Notes: generated by a model not told the origin, from the sequence alone. Positions 26,886-36,094 are shown, numbered from the stretch's first letter. The stretch: 64,000 nucleotides of DNA from Arthrobacter sp. zg-Y820 (GCF_030142155.1 NZ_CP126247.1:3100001-3164000), one strand, 5' to 3'. Program-made: numbers and translations.

Positions 26886-27383
26886 TCAATGCAGCAGATA
26901 ACCGGCGGCGAAGTTTTCCAACGGCTCGACCACGAGGCGGTCACCGCCGTCGTGGCCGACAATCCGCACCCGGCCGCCCTTGGGGATCTCCACCTTCTCA
27001 GTTGTTCCCACGGTGATGGCATAGACGTTCCGGTCAGAATCGATCCGGACCCGTCCCTCCAGGTTGATCCTGCCCTTGTCGAGGCTGTAAAGCGGCCTCG
27101 TGACAACTCCCTGCCGGCCGATGTAAGAGGGAGCATCTTTCTTGCGGACTATCTTTTTGTTGTTCCGCGCAGCGGCCGGCAAATGCACCAGGAGGGCGGC
27201 GAGCAGGCCCGCTGCCAAACCGGCGTACGGTGAACCCGAAACCGCATGCATCATCCCGCCCACGAGGCAGAACGGCAGTCCGGCCCACCACAATAAGGGC
27301 GGAACATTTGCGCGTCCACGCCGGAAATTATTGAGCAGGGCCCAAATGCCGAGGGCCCAGGCCCCGCCCCAAACGTAGATCAT
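26886..27383 (-). CDS. NfeD-like membrane protein with OB-fold C-terminus
   Basis: 165 residues. Three hydrophobic segments occupy the first 75 residues (VWGGAWALGIWALL, LLWWAGLPFCLVGGMM, AGLAAGLLAALLVHL). After a basic linker (RNNKKIVRKK) the soluble end reads GRQGVVTRPL, GRINLEGRVRI, IPKGGRVRIVGHDG and LVVEPL, the pattern of an NfeD OB-fold. NfeD proteins pair with stomatin-like membrane proteins, but none is adjacent, so this is a family guess. It is followed by MOSC in the same direction. Confidence 0.7.
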   Translation of the reverse strand: MIYVWGGAWALGIWALLNNFRRGRANVPPLLWWAGLPFCLVGGMMHAVSGSPYAGLAAGLLAALLVHLPAAARNNKKIVRKKDAPSYIGRQGVVTRPLYSLDKGRINLEGRVRIDSDRNVYAITVGTTEKVEIPKGGRVRIVGHDGGDRLVVEPLENFAAGYLLH

Positions 27384-27432
27384 TGCGGTCCACCTTTTCG
27401 GTCGTCTTTTCGCTGACCGGATTCTACGTCGC

Positions 27433-28731
27433 TTAGGGCTGGACGTTCTTCACCCGCGGCGGCTCGACACGCAGCTGGACCGGCTGCTTCCACCAGCGCG
27501 GCGGACGGTTCCGCCACAGGACCGCGGCCCACCAGGCCATCACTGCAATCCCCCAGAAGACGCCGATGCTGGAGGCCATGAGCCACGGTGCCACCACCTG
27601 GGAATCCAGGTTCTGAGCACCCATCAGCCCGCCGATGGACTTGGGTGAGAGCAGGAAAATCGGGAAGGCCGAGGCCAGCAGAATGATGCCGGCGGTGCGC
27701 TGCCCGGTGCCCTTCGCCGTGAGGTCGGCGATGTTGCGTCCCAGTACGGGGATGAAGAGGGCCACCCAGACCCAGTGGTGGGACCAGGACACCGGGGAGA
27801 TGAGCAGCATGAGGAGTGCTGTGGCGGCGACGGCGGTGAACCGGTCGCCGCGGTTGCCGGCCAGCATGATGATCAGCGCTGCGGCGGCCACGGCCAGCAG
27901 GGACAGCAGCAGCCAGGGCAGGTCCACGGGAAAGTCGGGGCCGGCGAAGTGCAGGATGGCGCCCTTGAGGCCCAGGTTGTCCACGTAGCCGGCGCCGCCG
28001 ATGCGGGAGGTGTCAGGCAGCAGATCAACCCAGAAGGTGCGTGATTCCCGCGGCAGGATCAGGAAACCCAGTCCGAAGGTCGCCAGGAAGCCGAAGGCCA
28101 TGTTGCGCAGGCCGCGCCAGTCCCCGCGGGCCAGGAAGTACAGGCCGAAGACCAGCGGCGTGAGCTTCAGGCCTGCGGCAACGCCGGTGAGCAGGCCCCG
28201 TGGCCAGCTGTCGCGCCGGATCAGGAAGTCCGCCATGATCAGGCCAAAGAGCAGAATGTTGATCTGGCCAAACGCCATGGTCTCGCGCCAGGGGCCCAGC
28301 AGCACCACGAAGCCGAAGCCCGCCAGCGCCAGCGGGCGCAGCCAGGGATGCTTCAGCACCGCGCGCACGCTGGGCTGCCGGAAAGCGTAGCGCACGCCCA
28401 GCACTGACGCGGCGGCGGCAATCAGCAGCGAAATGCCGGTGAAGATGTTCAACCCGAGGCTTTGTCCGAAGGGCGCCAGCACGGCGAACATGAGGGCCGA
28501 AAACGGCGGATAGGTGAACAGCAGGCTGCTGCCCTCGCGGTACTGCAGCTGCTTTGTGTAAAGCTCTCCGCCGGCGTCGAGCACGCTCTGTCCGCCGGAG
28601 AGGTAAACGCTGAAATCCAGGCCGTGCCGGGGTGAAATAACGAACGCGGCGGTGATCATCGCTGCCGCCGCGAGGAGCGCTGCCAGAGTTGCTGCCAGCC
28701 GGACCATCCCGGATCGGGTCTTCAGGCCCAT
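27433..28731 (-). CDS. GT87-family polyprenol-phosphate mannosyltransferase-like protein
   Basis: 432 residues with about ten to eleven membrane segments. The first extracytoplasmic loop reads ISPRHGLDFSVYLSGGQSVL and YTKQLQYREGSSLLFTYPPFSALMF, where the Asp near residue 40 matches the catalytic position of GT87 (DUF2029) enzymes such as PimE. WRETMAFGQINILLFGLIMAD and SPVSWSHHWVWVALFIP are further family hallmarks. These enzymes take mannose or related sugars from polyprenyl phosphate and add them to lipid-linked glycans outside the membrane. The acceptor is unknown. The basic C-terminal tail is cytosolic. Confidence 0.85.
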   Translation of the reverse strand: MGLKTRSGMVRLAATLAALLAAAAMITAAFVISPRHGLDFSVYLSGGQSVLDAGGELYTKQLQYREGSSLLFTYPPFSALMFAVLAPFGQSLGLNIFTGISLLIAAAASVLGVRYAFRQPSVRAVLKHPWLRPLALAGFGFVVLLGPWRETMAFGQINILLFGLIMADFLIRRDSWPRGLLTGVAAGLKLTPLVFGLYFLARGDWRGLRNMAFGFLATFGLGFLILPRESRTFWVDLLPDTSRIGGAGYVDNLGLKGAILHFAGPDFPVDLPWLLLSLLAVAAAALIIMLAGNRGDRFTAVAATALLMLLISPVSWSHHWVWVALFIPVLGRNIADLTAKGTGQRTAGIILLASAFPIFLLSPKSIGGLMGAQNLDSQVVAPWLMASSIGVFWGIAVMAWWAAVLWRNRPPRWWKQPVQLRVEPPRVKNVQP

Positions 28732-28859
28732 GATTCTCCCTGCACTACAGCCAGCCTAGATATTAACGTTCGCAAGTCTACCGGCGGGGGCGTCCATCTG
28801 CGGACTGTCAGGGCGCAGGATAGGCTGGGCGGACTCGATCAGAGAACGGAAGGTTGCTC

Positions 28860-30041
28860 ATGCCCGCACCGGTTATGGCCATCGTCAACGCCCATGTTGT
28901 TCCCGTCACCGCGCCGCCGTTCACCGGCACGCTCCTGGTCGCGGACGGCAAGATCCTGGACCTCGGCCCCGACGTCCGGGTCCCGGAGGGCGCGCAGGTG
29001 CTTGATGCCGGGGGCAAGTGGCTGCTGCCCGGCCTGGTGGACGCCCACACCCATCTGGGCGTGCACGAGGAGGGTGAAGGCTGGGCCGGAAACGACACCA
29101 ACGAAATGACCGATCCGGTGATGGCCGGGGTGCGTGCCCTTGACGCGGTGAACCCGGACGATCTGGGTTTCGATGACGCCCTGGCCGGCGGAGTCACGGC
29201 GGTGAACATCAATCCCGGCTCCGGCAATCCCATCGGCGGGCTGGCCGTGGCCCTGCACACGCACGGCCGCTATGTGGAGGAAATGGTCCTCCGCTCCCCC
29301 AGCGGCCTGAAGTCGGCCCTCGGCGAGAACCCCAAACGGATTTACAGCGACAAGAAGCAGACCCCTTCCACCCGTCTGGGCACGGCGCTGGTCATCCGCA
29401 AGGCGTTCATGGACGCGCAGAATTACCTGGGCAAGAACGACGACGACGCCCGCGACCCCCAGATGGATGCCCTCGCCATGGTGCTGCGCCGGGAAATCCC
29501 GTGGCGCCAGCACGCCCACCGTGCCGACGACATCGGCACCGCCCTGCGGCTGGCTGACGAGTTCGGCTACGACCTGGTCCTGGACCACGGCACCGAAGCC
29601 CACCTCCTGGCCGATGTGCTGGCCGAGCGCGGCGTGCCGGTCCTGATCGGACCGCTTTTCACCACCCGCTCCAAGGTGGAGCTGCGCCGGCGCAGCATGG
29701 AAAACCCCGCGAAGCTGGCCGAGGCCGGCGTGGAAATCTCCATCATCACCGACCACCCCGTGGTTCCGATCAACTTCCTGATCTATCAGGCGGCCCTGGC
29801 CATGAAGGAAGGACTGGACCGGGAAACCGCGCTGCGTTCCGTCACCATTAACCCGGCCAAAGTCCTGGGATTGGCGGACCGCATCGGGTCCCTGGAGGCG
29901 GGCAAGGATGCCGACGTCGTGCTCTGGAGCGGGGATCCGCTCGATGTCATGCAGCGGGCCCTGACGGTGTGGATCGGCGGCCGGGAGGTTTACCGCTACG
30001 ACACCGAAACCCGCACCCCCGTGGTGGCTGGCCGCCCGTGA
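28860..30041 (+). CDS. Amidohydrolase (imidazolonepropionase-like)
   Basis: 393 residues. The metal site opens with LLPGLVDAHTHLGVHEEGEG (H-x-H), with later ligands in the YDLVLDHGTEAHLLADVL region and the Asp in ISIITDHPVVPINFL; the C-terminal SLEAGKDADVVLWSGDPLD is the typical closing strand. It belongs to the broad amidohydrolase group that includes imidazolonepropionase and peptidase-like enzymes; histidine catabolic genes are absent nearby, so the substrate is open. ATG 28860 has GGAAGG 6 bases upstream; TTG 28854 is an alternative. The next gene overlaps by GTGA. Confidence 0.88.
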   Translation: MPAPVMAIVNAHVVPVTAPPFTGTLLVADGKILDLGPDVRVPEGAQVLDAGGKWLLPGLVDAHTHLGVHEEGEGWAGNDTNEMTDPVMAGVRALDAVNPDDLGFDDALAGGVTAVNINPGSGNPIGGLAVALHTHGRYVEEMVLRSPSGLKSALGENPKRIYSDKKQTPSTRLGTALVIRKAFMDAQNYLGKNDDDARDPQMDALAMVLRREIPWRQHAHRADDIGTALRLADEFGYDLVLDHGTEAHLLADVLAERGVPVLIGPLFTTRSKVELRRRSMENPAKLAEAGVEISIITDHPVVPINFLIYQAALAMKEGLDRETALRSVTINPAKVLGLADRIGSLEAGKDADVVLWSGDPLDVMQRALTVWIGGREVYRYDTETRTPVVAGRP

Positions 30042-30481
30042 CGGGAGCTGCACGACGCCGGCCTGCGGGCAGCGCCCGGAACGTTCCCCGCACCCCGCTG
30101 CCCGGCATCATCCGGGCCGCCTCGGCAGCCTGGTTCGCCGCCGCCGCCCTGGTGGCCGTGGCCGGTGTTTCGTTCATCGTTTCCGCCGGCACCCAGCACC
30201 GCGACGGCGCCGGGCTGACAGTGCTGGGGCTGGTGGTCCTGGCGGTATCGCTGGTTATCGGCTTCTGCGTCTTCCGCCTCCGCGCCGGCAAACGCAGCGC
30301 CCGGGAGACCCTCACCACCGTGGGAGTGATCGTGGGGATTCCGCTGCTCTTCCGCGGCCCGGCGCTGATCGCCGTCGGCTCGGTGCTGCTGCTGTGCGTG
30401 CTGCTGCTCTGGCTTCCGCAGAGCAGCAGGTTCTTCCAGGAGCGTGAGCCCAAGGCCCGCCGCCGGCTCTTCGGCCGCTAG
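30038..30481 (+). CDS. Membrane protein coupled to amidohydrolase
   Basis: 147 residues from GTG 30038, which overlaps the amidohydrolase stop (GTGA). A basic N-terminus (GAARRRPAGSARNVPR) precedes four hydrophobic helices at about 28-48, 58-77, 90-105 and 108-125; the tail is charged (FFQEREPKARRRLFGR). No family was recognised. Coupling suggests co-expression with the amidohydrolase, but no joint role can be read. Confidence 0.7.
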   Translation: MTGAARRRPAGSARNVPRTPLPGIIRAASAAWFAAAALVAVAGVSFIVSAGTQHRDGAGLTVLGLVVLAVSLVIGFCVFRLRAGKRSARETLTTVGVIVGIPLLFRGPALIAVGSVLLLCVLLLWLPQSSRFFQEREPKARRRLFGR

Positions 30482-30508
30482 CAGCATCTGCCGGCGGCCG
30501 AAGGCCTC

Positions 30509-31657
30509 CTACAGCGTCGCCAGCGCCTGCTCCAGGTCAGCGATCAGGTCCTCGAGGTCTTCAATTCCCACGGAGAGCCGCAGCAGGTTCTCCGGCACCG
30601 CCAGCTCGGTGCCCTTCACCGAGGCGTGCGTCATCTCGGACGGGTAGTTCATCAGTGACTCCACGCCGCCCAGGGACTCGGCCAGCGTGAACACGCGGGT
30701 GGCTTCGGCCACGGTGCGCGCCGCGGCCTCGCCGCCCTTGAAGGACACCGAGACCATCCCGCCGAAGTCCTTCATCTGCGCCTTGGCGAGGTCGTGGCCG
30801 GGATGGTCCTCCAGCCCCGGATAGAGCACGCTTTCCACGGCCGGCTGCTCCCGCAGCCACTTGGCCACCGCCATGGCGTTGGAGGAGTGGCGGTCCATCC
30901 GCACCCCCAGGGTCTTCAGCCCGCGGGTGGTCAGCCAGGCTTCCATCGGCGCGGACACCGCGCCGACGGCGAACTGGATGAAGCCGATCTTCTCGGCGGC
31001 GGCGTCGTCGTTCAGGATGACCGCGCCACCCACCGCGTCGGAGTGCCCGCCGATGTATTTGGTGGTGGAATGCACCACGATGTCCGCGCCCAGGGCCAGC
31101 GGCTGCTGCAGGTACGGGGAGGCAAAGGTGTTGTCCACCACCAGCCAGGCTCCGGCGTCGTGCGCGGCCTGCGCGACGGCGGCGATGTCGGAAATCTTCA
31201 TCATCGGGTTCGACGGCGTCTCCAGCCACACCATCTTGGTGTTGCCGGCGGCGATCGCAGCAGTGAGCGCCCCGACGTCGGACATGTCCACCGCGGCATT
31301 GGTGATGCCCCAGCCGGCGAGGACCTTGTTAATCAGCCGGTAGGTGCCGCCGTAGGCGTCGTTGCCCAGCACGATGTGGTCGCCCGGCGCCAGCAGGGCG
31401 CGGATCAGAGAGTCCTCGGCGGCCAGCCCCGAGCTGAAGGAATAGGCATGGGCGCCGCCTTCCAGCGCGGCAAGCTGATCCTGCAGGGCGTCGCGGGTGG
31501 GATTGGTGCCGCGGCCGTATTCATAGCCGTTGCGCAGGTTGCCGATGCCGTCCTGGGCGAACGTGGTGCTCTGGTACAGCGGCGGAATGACCGCTCCGGT
31601 GGTGGGGTCGGGGGTCTGGCCCGCATGGATCGCGCGGGTGTTGAAGCCTTCACTCAT
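30509..31657 (-). CDS. metB: Cystathionine gamma-synthase/gamma-lyase family enzyme
   Basis: 382 residues, PLP-dependent. Markers: FNTRAIHAGQTPD at the start, YEYGRGTNPTRDALQ, SSGLAAEDSLIRALLAPGDH, WLETPSNPMM and the PLP lysine in VVHSTTKYIGGHSDAVGG. Sequence alone does not separate synthase (methionine route) from lyase (cysteine route). Because cystathionine beta-synthase lies 13 bp upstream in the same operon, a gamma-lyase role in reverse transsulfuration, homocysteine to cysteine, is likely. Cysteine feeds mycothiol synthesis. Confidence 0.94.
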   Translation of the reverse strand: MSEGFNTRAIHAGQTPDPTTGAVIPPLYQSTTFAQDGIGNLRNGYEYGRGTNPTRDALQDQLAALEGGAHAYSFSSGLAAEDSLIRALLAPGDHIVLGNDAYGGTYRLINKVLAGWGITNAAVDMSDVGALTAAIAAGNTKMVWLETPSNPMMKISDIAAVAQAAHDAGAWLVVDNTFASPYLQQPLALGADIVVHSTTKYIGGHSDAVGGAVILNDDAAAEKIGFIQFAVGAVSAPMEAWLTTRGLKTLGVRMDRHSSNAMAVAKWLREQPAVESVLYPGLEDHPGHDLAKAQMKDFGGMVSVSFKGGEAAARTVAEATRVFTLAESLGGVESLMNYPSEMTHASVKGTELAVPENLLRLSVGIEDLEDLIADLEQALATL

Positions 31658-31670
31658 GGTTCGCTCCTTG

Positions 31671-33050
31671 CTAGATGCTCATGTAGGACAGCAGGTCGTG
31701 CCGGGTGAGTATTCCCACCGGCGCGCCCTCGGAGGTGACCATGACGGCGTCGTTCTCCTGCAGCTTTTCCTTCGCCGCGGCCACCGAGTCGCCGGCGCCG
31801 ACCATCGCCAACTGCGGTCCCATATGGTCGCGGATGCTGTCAGTGGGCTTGGCCTCGCCGCGGAACAGCTTTTCCGTCAGCGAGCGCTCATCGGCGGATC
31901 CCAGGACCTCGCCGATCCGCACCGGTGGTTCCTGGGACAGCACCGGGATGCAGGAAACGCCGTATTTGTTGAGGATGTTGATGACGTCCAGGACCGTCTC
32001 GTTCGGATGGGTGTGCACCAGATCCGGCAGCGAACCGTCCTTCGTGGCCAGCACGTCGCGCACCGAGGCTTCCTGCTCGGCTCCCTGCAGGAACCCGTAG
32101 GAGCGCATCCACTCGTCATTGAAAATCTTGCCCATGTATCCGCGTCCGCTGTCCGGCAGCAGGACCACGACGACGTCGTCGGGCCCCAGGTCCCGGGCCG
32201 CGCGCAGGGCAGCCACCACCGCCATGCCGGAGGACCCGCCCACCAGCAGTCCCTCTTCGCGGGCCAGGCGGCGGGTCATGGCGAAGGATTCCGTGTCGTT
32301 GACGGCAATCACCTCGTCCGGAACCGACGGATCGTAGTTGTCCGGCCACATGTCCTCGCCCACTCCCTCCACGAAGTAGGGGCGCCCGGTGCCGCCGGAG
32401 TAGACCGATCCCTCCGGATCGGCGGCGATGATGCGGACCGCGCCCGACGAGCGGTCCGCCGAGACTTCCTTCAGGTACCGGCCGGTGCCGGTGATTGTGC
32501 CGCCGGTTCCGGCGCAGGCCACAAAATGGGTCACCGTGCCGTCGGTGTCCCGCCAGACTTCGGGACCCGTGCTCTCATAGTGGCTGGCCGGGGCGGCGGG
32601 GTTGGAGAACTGGTCCGGCTTGTACGCGCCCGGGATCTCCCGCACCAGGCGGTCGGAAACCCCGTAGTAGGAATCGGGGCTTTCCGGGGCGACCGCGGTG
32701 GGTGTCACCACAACTTCGGCGCCGTAGGCCCGCAGCACGTCGCGTTTCTCCACGCCCACCTTGTCCGGCGTGACGAAGATGCACCGGTAGCCCTTTTGCT
32801 GCGCCACCAGGGCGAGCCCGACGCCGGTGTTGCCGCTGGTGGGTTCGATGATGGTGCCGCCGGGCTTCAGTTTGCCCTCGCGTTCGGCCGCCTCGATCAT
32901 GCGGACCGCAATGCGGTCCTTGATGGAGCCGCCCGGGTTCAGGTATTCCAGCTTCACCAGCACCGTGGCCGCAAGGCCATCGGTCACGTTGTGCAGCTTC
33001 ACCAGCGGGGTATTGCCGATCAGGTCCAGGACTGTATCTGCATACTTCAT
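31671..33050 (-). CDS. cbs: Cystathionine beta-synthase with C-terminal CBS domains
   Basis: 459 residues. The catalytic PLP domain has NTPLVKLHNVT, the lysine in YLNPGGSIKDRIAVRM, EPTSGNTGVGLAL and the phosphate-binding loop CAGTGGTITGTGRYLKE. Two CBS motifs follow after about residue 340 (VRDVLATKDGSLPDLVHTHP; IRDHMGPQLAMVGAGDSV), likely a regulatory nucleotide or S-adenosylmethionine sensor. It condenses serine with homocysteine to cystathionine. ATG 33050 gives the family start MKYADTVLDLIGNTPLV; a TTG three codons upstream is unlikely. It is the first gene of the two-gene operon with the gamma enzyme. Confidence 0.95.
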   Translation of the reverse strand: MKYADTVLDLIGNTPLVKLHNVTDGLAATVLVKLEYLNPGGSIKDRIAVRMIEAAEREGKLKPGGTIIEPTSGNTGVGLALVAQQKGYRCIFVTPDKVGVEKRDVLRAYGAEVVVTPTAVAPESPDSYYGVSDRLVREIPGAYKPDQFSNPAAPASHYESTGPEVWRDTDGTVTHFVACAGTGGTITGTGRYLKEVSADRSSGAVRIIAADPEGSVYSGGTGRPYFVEGVGEDMWPDNYDPSVPDEVIAVNDTESFAMTRRLAREEGLLVGGSSGMAVVAALRAARDLGPDDVVVVLLPDSGRGYMGKIFNDEWMRSYGFLQGAEQEASVRDVLATKDGSLPDLVHTHPNETVLDVINILNKYGVSCIPVLSQEPPVRIGEVLGSADERSLTEKLFRGEAKPTDSIRDHMGPQLAMVGAGDSVAAAKEKLQENDAVMVTSEGAPVGILTRHDLLSYMSI

Positions 33051-33175
33051 GTGCAACACGTTACTTGTTCGGCAGGACCGGTCCAGCTTTCCGCGGAACC
33101 CGGCGTAGCAAAAGCCACACGGGCCGTTCCTTACCGGGGCCCGGCAGCGTCAGCGGTGCGTGCGACGATGGAGAT

Positions 33176-34165
33176 ATGTCCGTGTCCATCCCGGTGTCCG
33201 TGCCGGTGTCCGCTGCCGCGGGAGCCGGAGCCCTGTCCCTGCTGTGGGAGTCCGGCCGCCCGTTTTCCCTGGCCCTGTCACTGGGCATCCTGGCCCACGG
33301 CCGGAAGGACCCCTCGGTGCGGCTCGGCCCGGGCGTCGCCTGGCTTGCCTTCGCCACACCGGAGGGCAACGCCACCCTGGCGCTTCGCGAGCAGCCCGCT
33401 CCTGCGCCGGGCGCCAGGATCCTCGCCCGTGCCTGGGGTCCGGGCGCCGAGTGTGCGCTGGCCGGCGTTCCCGCGCTGCTCGGAGACGCCGATGATTGGA
33501 CGGCCTTCGACGAGCCCGGCTTCACCGCCACCCTGCCCCCGGCTGTGGCCGAGACCCGCCGCCGCCATCCCGGCCTGCGTCTGCCCAGCACCGGAAGGAT
33601 GCTCGACAGCATTGTGCCGGTGGTCCTGGAGCAGAAGGTGACGGCGATGGAGGCGTACTACTCCTGGCGGTACCTGGTGACCAGGTACGGCGTCGACGCG
33701 CCCGGTCCGGTGCCGGCGGGGCTGAAGGTTCCGCCGACGGCGGCCCAGTGGCGCCGGGTCCCCAGCTGGGACTGGCACCGGGCGGGCGTGGATTCGCACC
33801 GCTCGGGCACCATCCTGCGCTCCTGCGCCGTCACCTCCGGCCTGGAGCGGCTGGCCGCCGTTCCGCTCGGCCCGGACCTGACGGAACGCCTGTGTTCGGT
33901 TCCCGGGATCGGCCCCTGGAGCGCCGCTGAAATCACGCAGCGCACCCACGGAGCCCCCGACTCCGTGTCGGTGGGCGACTATCATCTGGCGGCGTTCGTG
34001 GGCGAGGCACTGACCGGACGGCGGACCGACGACGCCGGGATGCTCACCCTGCTCCGGCCCTGGCTGGGCCACCGGCAGCGGGTGGTGCGCCTGCTGGTGC
34101 TGAGCGGTTTCCGCAAGCAGGCGTTCGGCCCGCGGCTGTCACCGGAAGACCACCGGCGCCGCTGA
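33176..34165 (+). CDS. AlkA-type DNA-3-methyladenine glycosylase
   Basis: 329 residues. It removes alkylated purines from DNA. The helix-hairpin-helix and GPD motif are clear: LCSVPGIGPWSAAEITQRTH, then APDSVSVGDYHLAAF with the catalytic Asp. The helical segment IVPVVLEQKVTAMEAYYSWRYL matches the region before it. The N-terminal 100 residues, with repeated VSIPVSVPVSAA, form a divergent beta domain. ATG 33176 is taken; the 37-codon upstream extension overlaps the cbs promoter and is rejected. It diverges from cbs. Confidence 0.88.
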   Translation: MSVSIPVSVPVSAAAGAGALSLLWESGRPFSLALSLGILAHGRKDPSVRLGPGVAWLAFATPEGNATLALREQPAPAPGARILARAWGPGAECALAGVPALLGDADDWTAFDEPGFTATLPPAVAETRRRHPGLRLPSTGRMLDSIVPVVLEQKVTAMEAYYSWRYLVTRYGVDAPGPVPAGLKVPPTAAQWRRVPSWDWHRAGVDSHRSGTILRSCAVTSGLERLAAVPLGPDLTERLCSVPGIGPWSAAEITQRTHGAPDSVSVGDYHLAAFVGEALTGRRTDDAGMLTLLRPWLGHRQRVVRLLVLSGFRKQAFGPRLSPEDHRRR

Positions 34166-34182
34166 CGGCGCCCCGGACGGGG

Positions 34183-35781
34183 TTAGTGCGGCTCAATCGC
34201 CACCCGGTAGATCGATGACGGATCGGCTCCGAAGCGCTTGAGCACCGACACGACTGCCTCCTCGTGGTCGCTGTCGACAGCCGCGTAGACGCGCAGCCGG
34301 TCATCGAAGTCCAGTTTCCGTTTCTGTCCGCGGAAGTTCTCCGTGCGGACCGTCCCGGAGTACACCGCGGCATCCGCCAGTTCCAGTGACCGGGCTCCGG
34401 CCATCAGCAGCGCGTCCCGCAGGCCGTCGATCCGGCCCGTGTCCAGCACGGCGCTGAGCAGGTACGCCGGCGGGCCGATGCGGCTGTCCGTGTTCCTGCC
34501 GGCGAACAGGCCGTCCTCGGCGCTCCGGCCGCTTGTCGTCGGCCGTGAAATGATCCCGCTCAGCGCGTAGCCGGACGCCCCCTGCTGCACGCGGTCCAGG
34601 TCCTCCTGCTCGGGGCCGGGTTCGCGGAGACCTATGGTGCGGCTGATGACAGCGGCCAGAATCCAGCTCAGGACGAAGGAGAACAGCACCACGCAGACAA
34701 CGGCAACCACCTGGTGCCAGAGAAGCAGTCCCCCGCCGCCGGTGAAGACCCCGTCCTCGCTGACCGCGTTGACGGAGCTGTCCGCGAAGAACCCCAGGAG
34801 CAGCGACCCCAGCACCCCGCCCACGAAATGGACGGCAATAACGTCCAGGGCGTCGTCGTAATGCAGGACGTGCTTCAGCCGCACCGCGAAGCAGCACACG
34901 CAGCCGGCGATCAGCCCAATGAGCAGGGCTGCCCCGGTGCTCACATACCCGGCGCAGGGGGTAATGGTCGCCAGGCCCGCGATGGCACCGGACGCCGCGC
35001 CCACCAAGGTGGAGTTGCCGCTGCTGAGCCGTTCCACCAAAAGCCAGGTCAGCATCGCCGCACCGCCGGCCACGTGGGTGTTGACCAGCGCCTGGGCGGC
35101 AATGTCATTTGCCTGCAGGCCGTCTCCGGCGTTGAACCCGAACCAGCCGAACCACAGGATCCCGGCGCCGACCAGCATCATGGGCAGGTTGTTGGGGGAG
35201 GTTTTAAGGTTCGGCCAGCCGTGGCGCCGTCCCGCCACCAGAAGGACAGCAACGGCCGCGGCTCCCGCGGAGGCATGCACCACTATTCCGCCGGCCCAGT
35301 CCTGCGCGCCCAGTTGCACGAGCCATCCCTTCGGATGCCACAGCCAGCGAGCCACCTGCGGATACACGAGGATGGACCAGGCCGCAAGGAACACGGTCCA
35401 GCCGGCGAATTTCAGCCGCCCCGCAGTTGCTCCCGTCAACAGCGCCGGGGTGATGATGGCAAACATCATCTGATACGCCACAAAGGCGAGCGCCGGAATG
35501 GTCACCCCCGCCGCCACGGTATGGAACTGCGGGGTATCCACGGTAATGAGGGCAAACGCGTCGAACTCCCCGACCAGCGAGTTGCCCCTGTTGCTGAAGG
35601 CCAGCGTGTACCCCACCAGCACCCAGGTGACGGTAATGATGCCCAGCGGAATGATGTTCTGCATCATCATGGTCAGAACGTTCCGGACCGGGACCATGCC
35701 CCCGTAGAAGAGCGCCAGGCCCGGAGTCATGAACAGGACAAGGCCTGCACAGATGAGAACCCAGGCGGTGTCCCCGTTCAT
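34183..35781 (-). CDS. amt: Ammonium transporter fused to a PII-like domain
   Basis: 532 residues. Residues 1-410 are a complete AmtB channel: FYGGMVPVRNVLTMMMQNII, the twin histidines in GIVVHASAGAAAVAV and DVIAVHFVGGVLGSLLLGFF, and WFGWFGFNAGDGLQANDIA. About 95 C-terminal residues after a polar linker resemble a PII/GlnK protein: YLLSAVLDTGRIDGLRDALL, then RTENFRGQKRKLDFDDRLRV and VDSDHEEAVVSVLKRFGA. Where PII has R-G-A-E-Y in the T-loop, this has R-G-Q-K-R, so the modifiable Tyr is missing, and the ATP-side Gly-Arg-Gln-Lys-Gly stretch is shortened. The fused domain may gate its own channel. ATG 35781 gives the normal N-terminus. No separate glnK lies nearby. Confidence 0.92.
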   Translation of the reverse strand: MNGDTAWVLICAGLVLFMTPGLALFYGGMVPVRNVLTMMMQNIIPLGIITVTWVLVGYTLAFSNRGNSLVGEFDAFALITVDTPQFHTVAAGVTIPALAFVAYQMMFAIITPALLTGATAGRLKFAGWTVFLAAWSILVYPQVARWLWHPKGWLVQLGAQDWAGGIVVHASAGAAAVAVLLVAGRRHGWPNLKTSPNNLPMMLVGAGILWFGWFGFNAGDGLQANDIAAQALVNTHVAGGAAMLTWLLVERLSSGNSTLVGAASGAIAGLATITPCAGYVSTGAALLIGLIAGCVCCFAVRLKHVLHYDDALDVIAVHFVGGVLGSLLLGFFADSSVNAVSEDGVFTGGGGLLLWHQVVAVVCVVLFSFVLSWILAAVISRTIGLREPGPEQEDLDRVQQGASGYALSGIISRPTTSGRSAEDGLFAGRNTDSRIGPPAYLLSAVLDTGRIDGLRDALLMAGARSLELADAAVYSGTVRTENFRGQKRKLDFDDRLRVYAAVDSDHEEAVVSVLKRFGADPSSIYRVAIEPH

Positions 35782-36094
35782 GGCCGGACTCCCCCGGCTG
35801 CGGGCGGAACGGGACAACTGTGGTGATCGGCAGGCTCGCGAGCGGACATGGCATCCCCGTTTCCAACGCTGCATTGGTGAGTATTTGGAGGCCCCCGAGC
35901 CGCAGATACGGCTGGAATTCCGGTTCAACGACTGTACGTCCCGGTCCGGAAGCAGCGGAAGACACCCCTTCACCCAGCGCAGCCCAGAGGCCGAAACCGT
36001 GCGGTTCCGGCCCCTGGGCTGCGCTGTGGCGTTGTGATGTGGTGGTGTGCCGGCCCTGAGGCGCGGCGGTGCGGGCGGTGCGGGCGGTGAGCCG
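35782..36094. other. Intergenic region upstream of amt with long hairpin
   Basis: About 310 bp between the amt start and the formaldehyde dehydrogenase stop. Besides the hairpin at 35976-36025 it has GCGGGCGGT direct repeats near 36070. The amt promoter should lie in the left part; no convincing GlnR site was found. No gene is seen. Confidence 0.5.
35976..36025. repeat. Long inverted repeat downstream of fdhA
   Basis: A perfect 12-bp outer stem (35976-35987 and 36014-36025) continues inward as an imperfect stem (AGGCCG/CGGCC, AACCG/CGGTT). It could end fdhA transcription, though there is no U-run. Confidence 0.75.

Noticed and set aside
31530..33641. 703-codon frame antisense to the transsulfuration genes
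   Set aside because: Overlaps cbs, metB and the glycosylase start, all with clear catalytic motifs.
34714..35826. 370-codon frame antisense to the ammonium transporter
   Set aside because: Shadow of the amt membrane domain.
35782..35960. Possible GlnR operator before amt
   Set aside because: One GGAAAC-type half site is present, but no second half at the required spacing.
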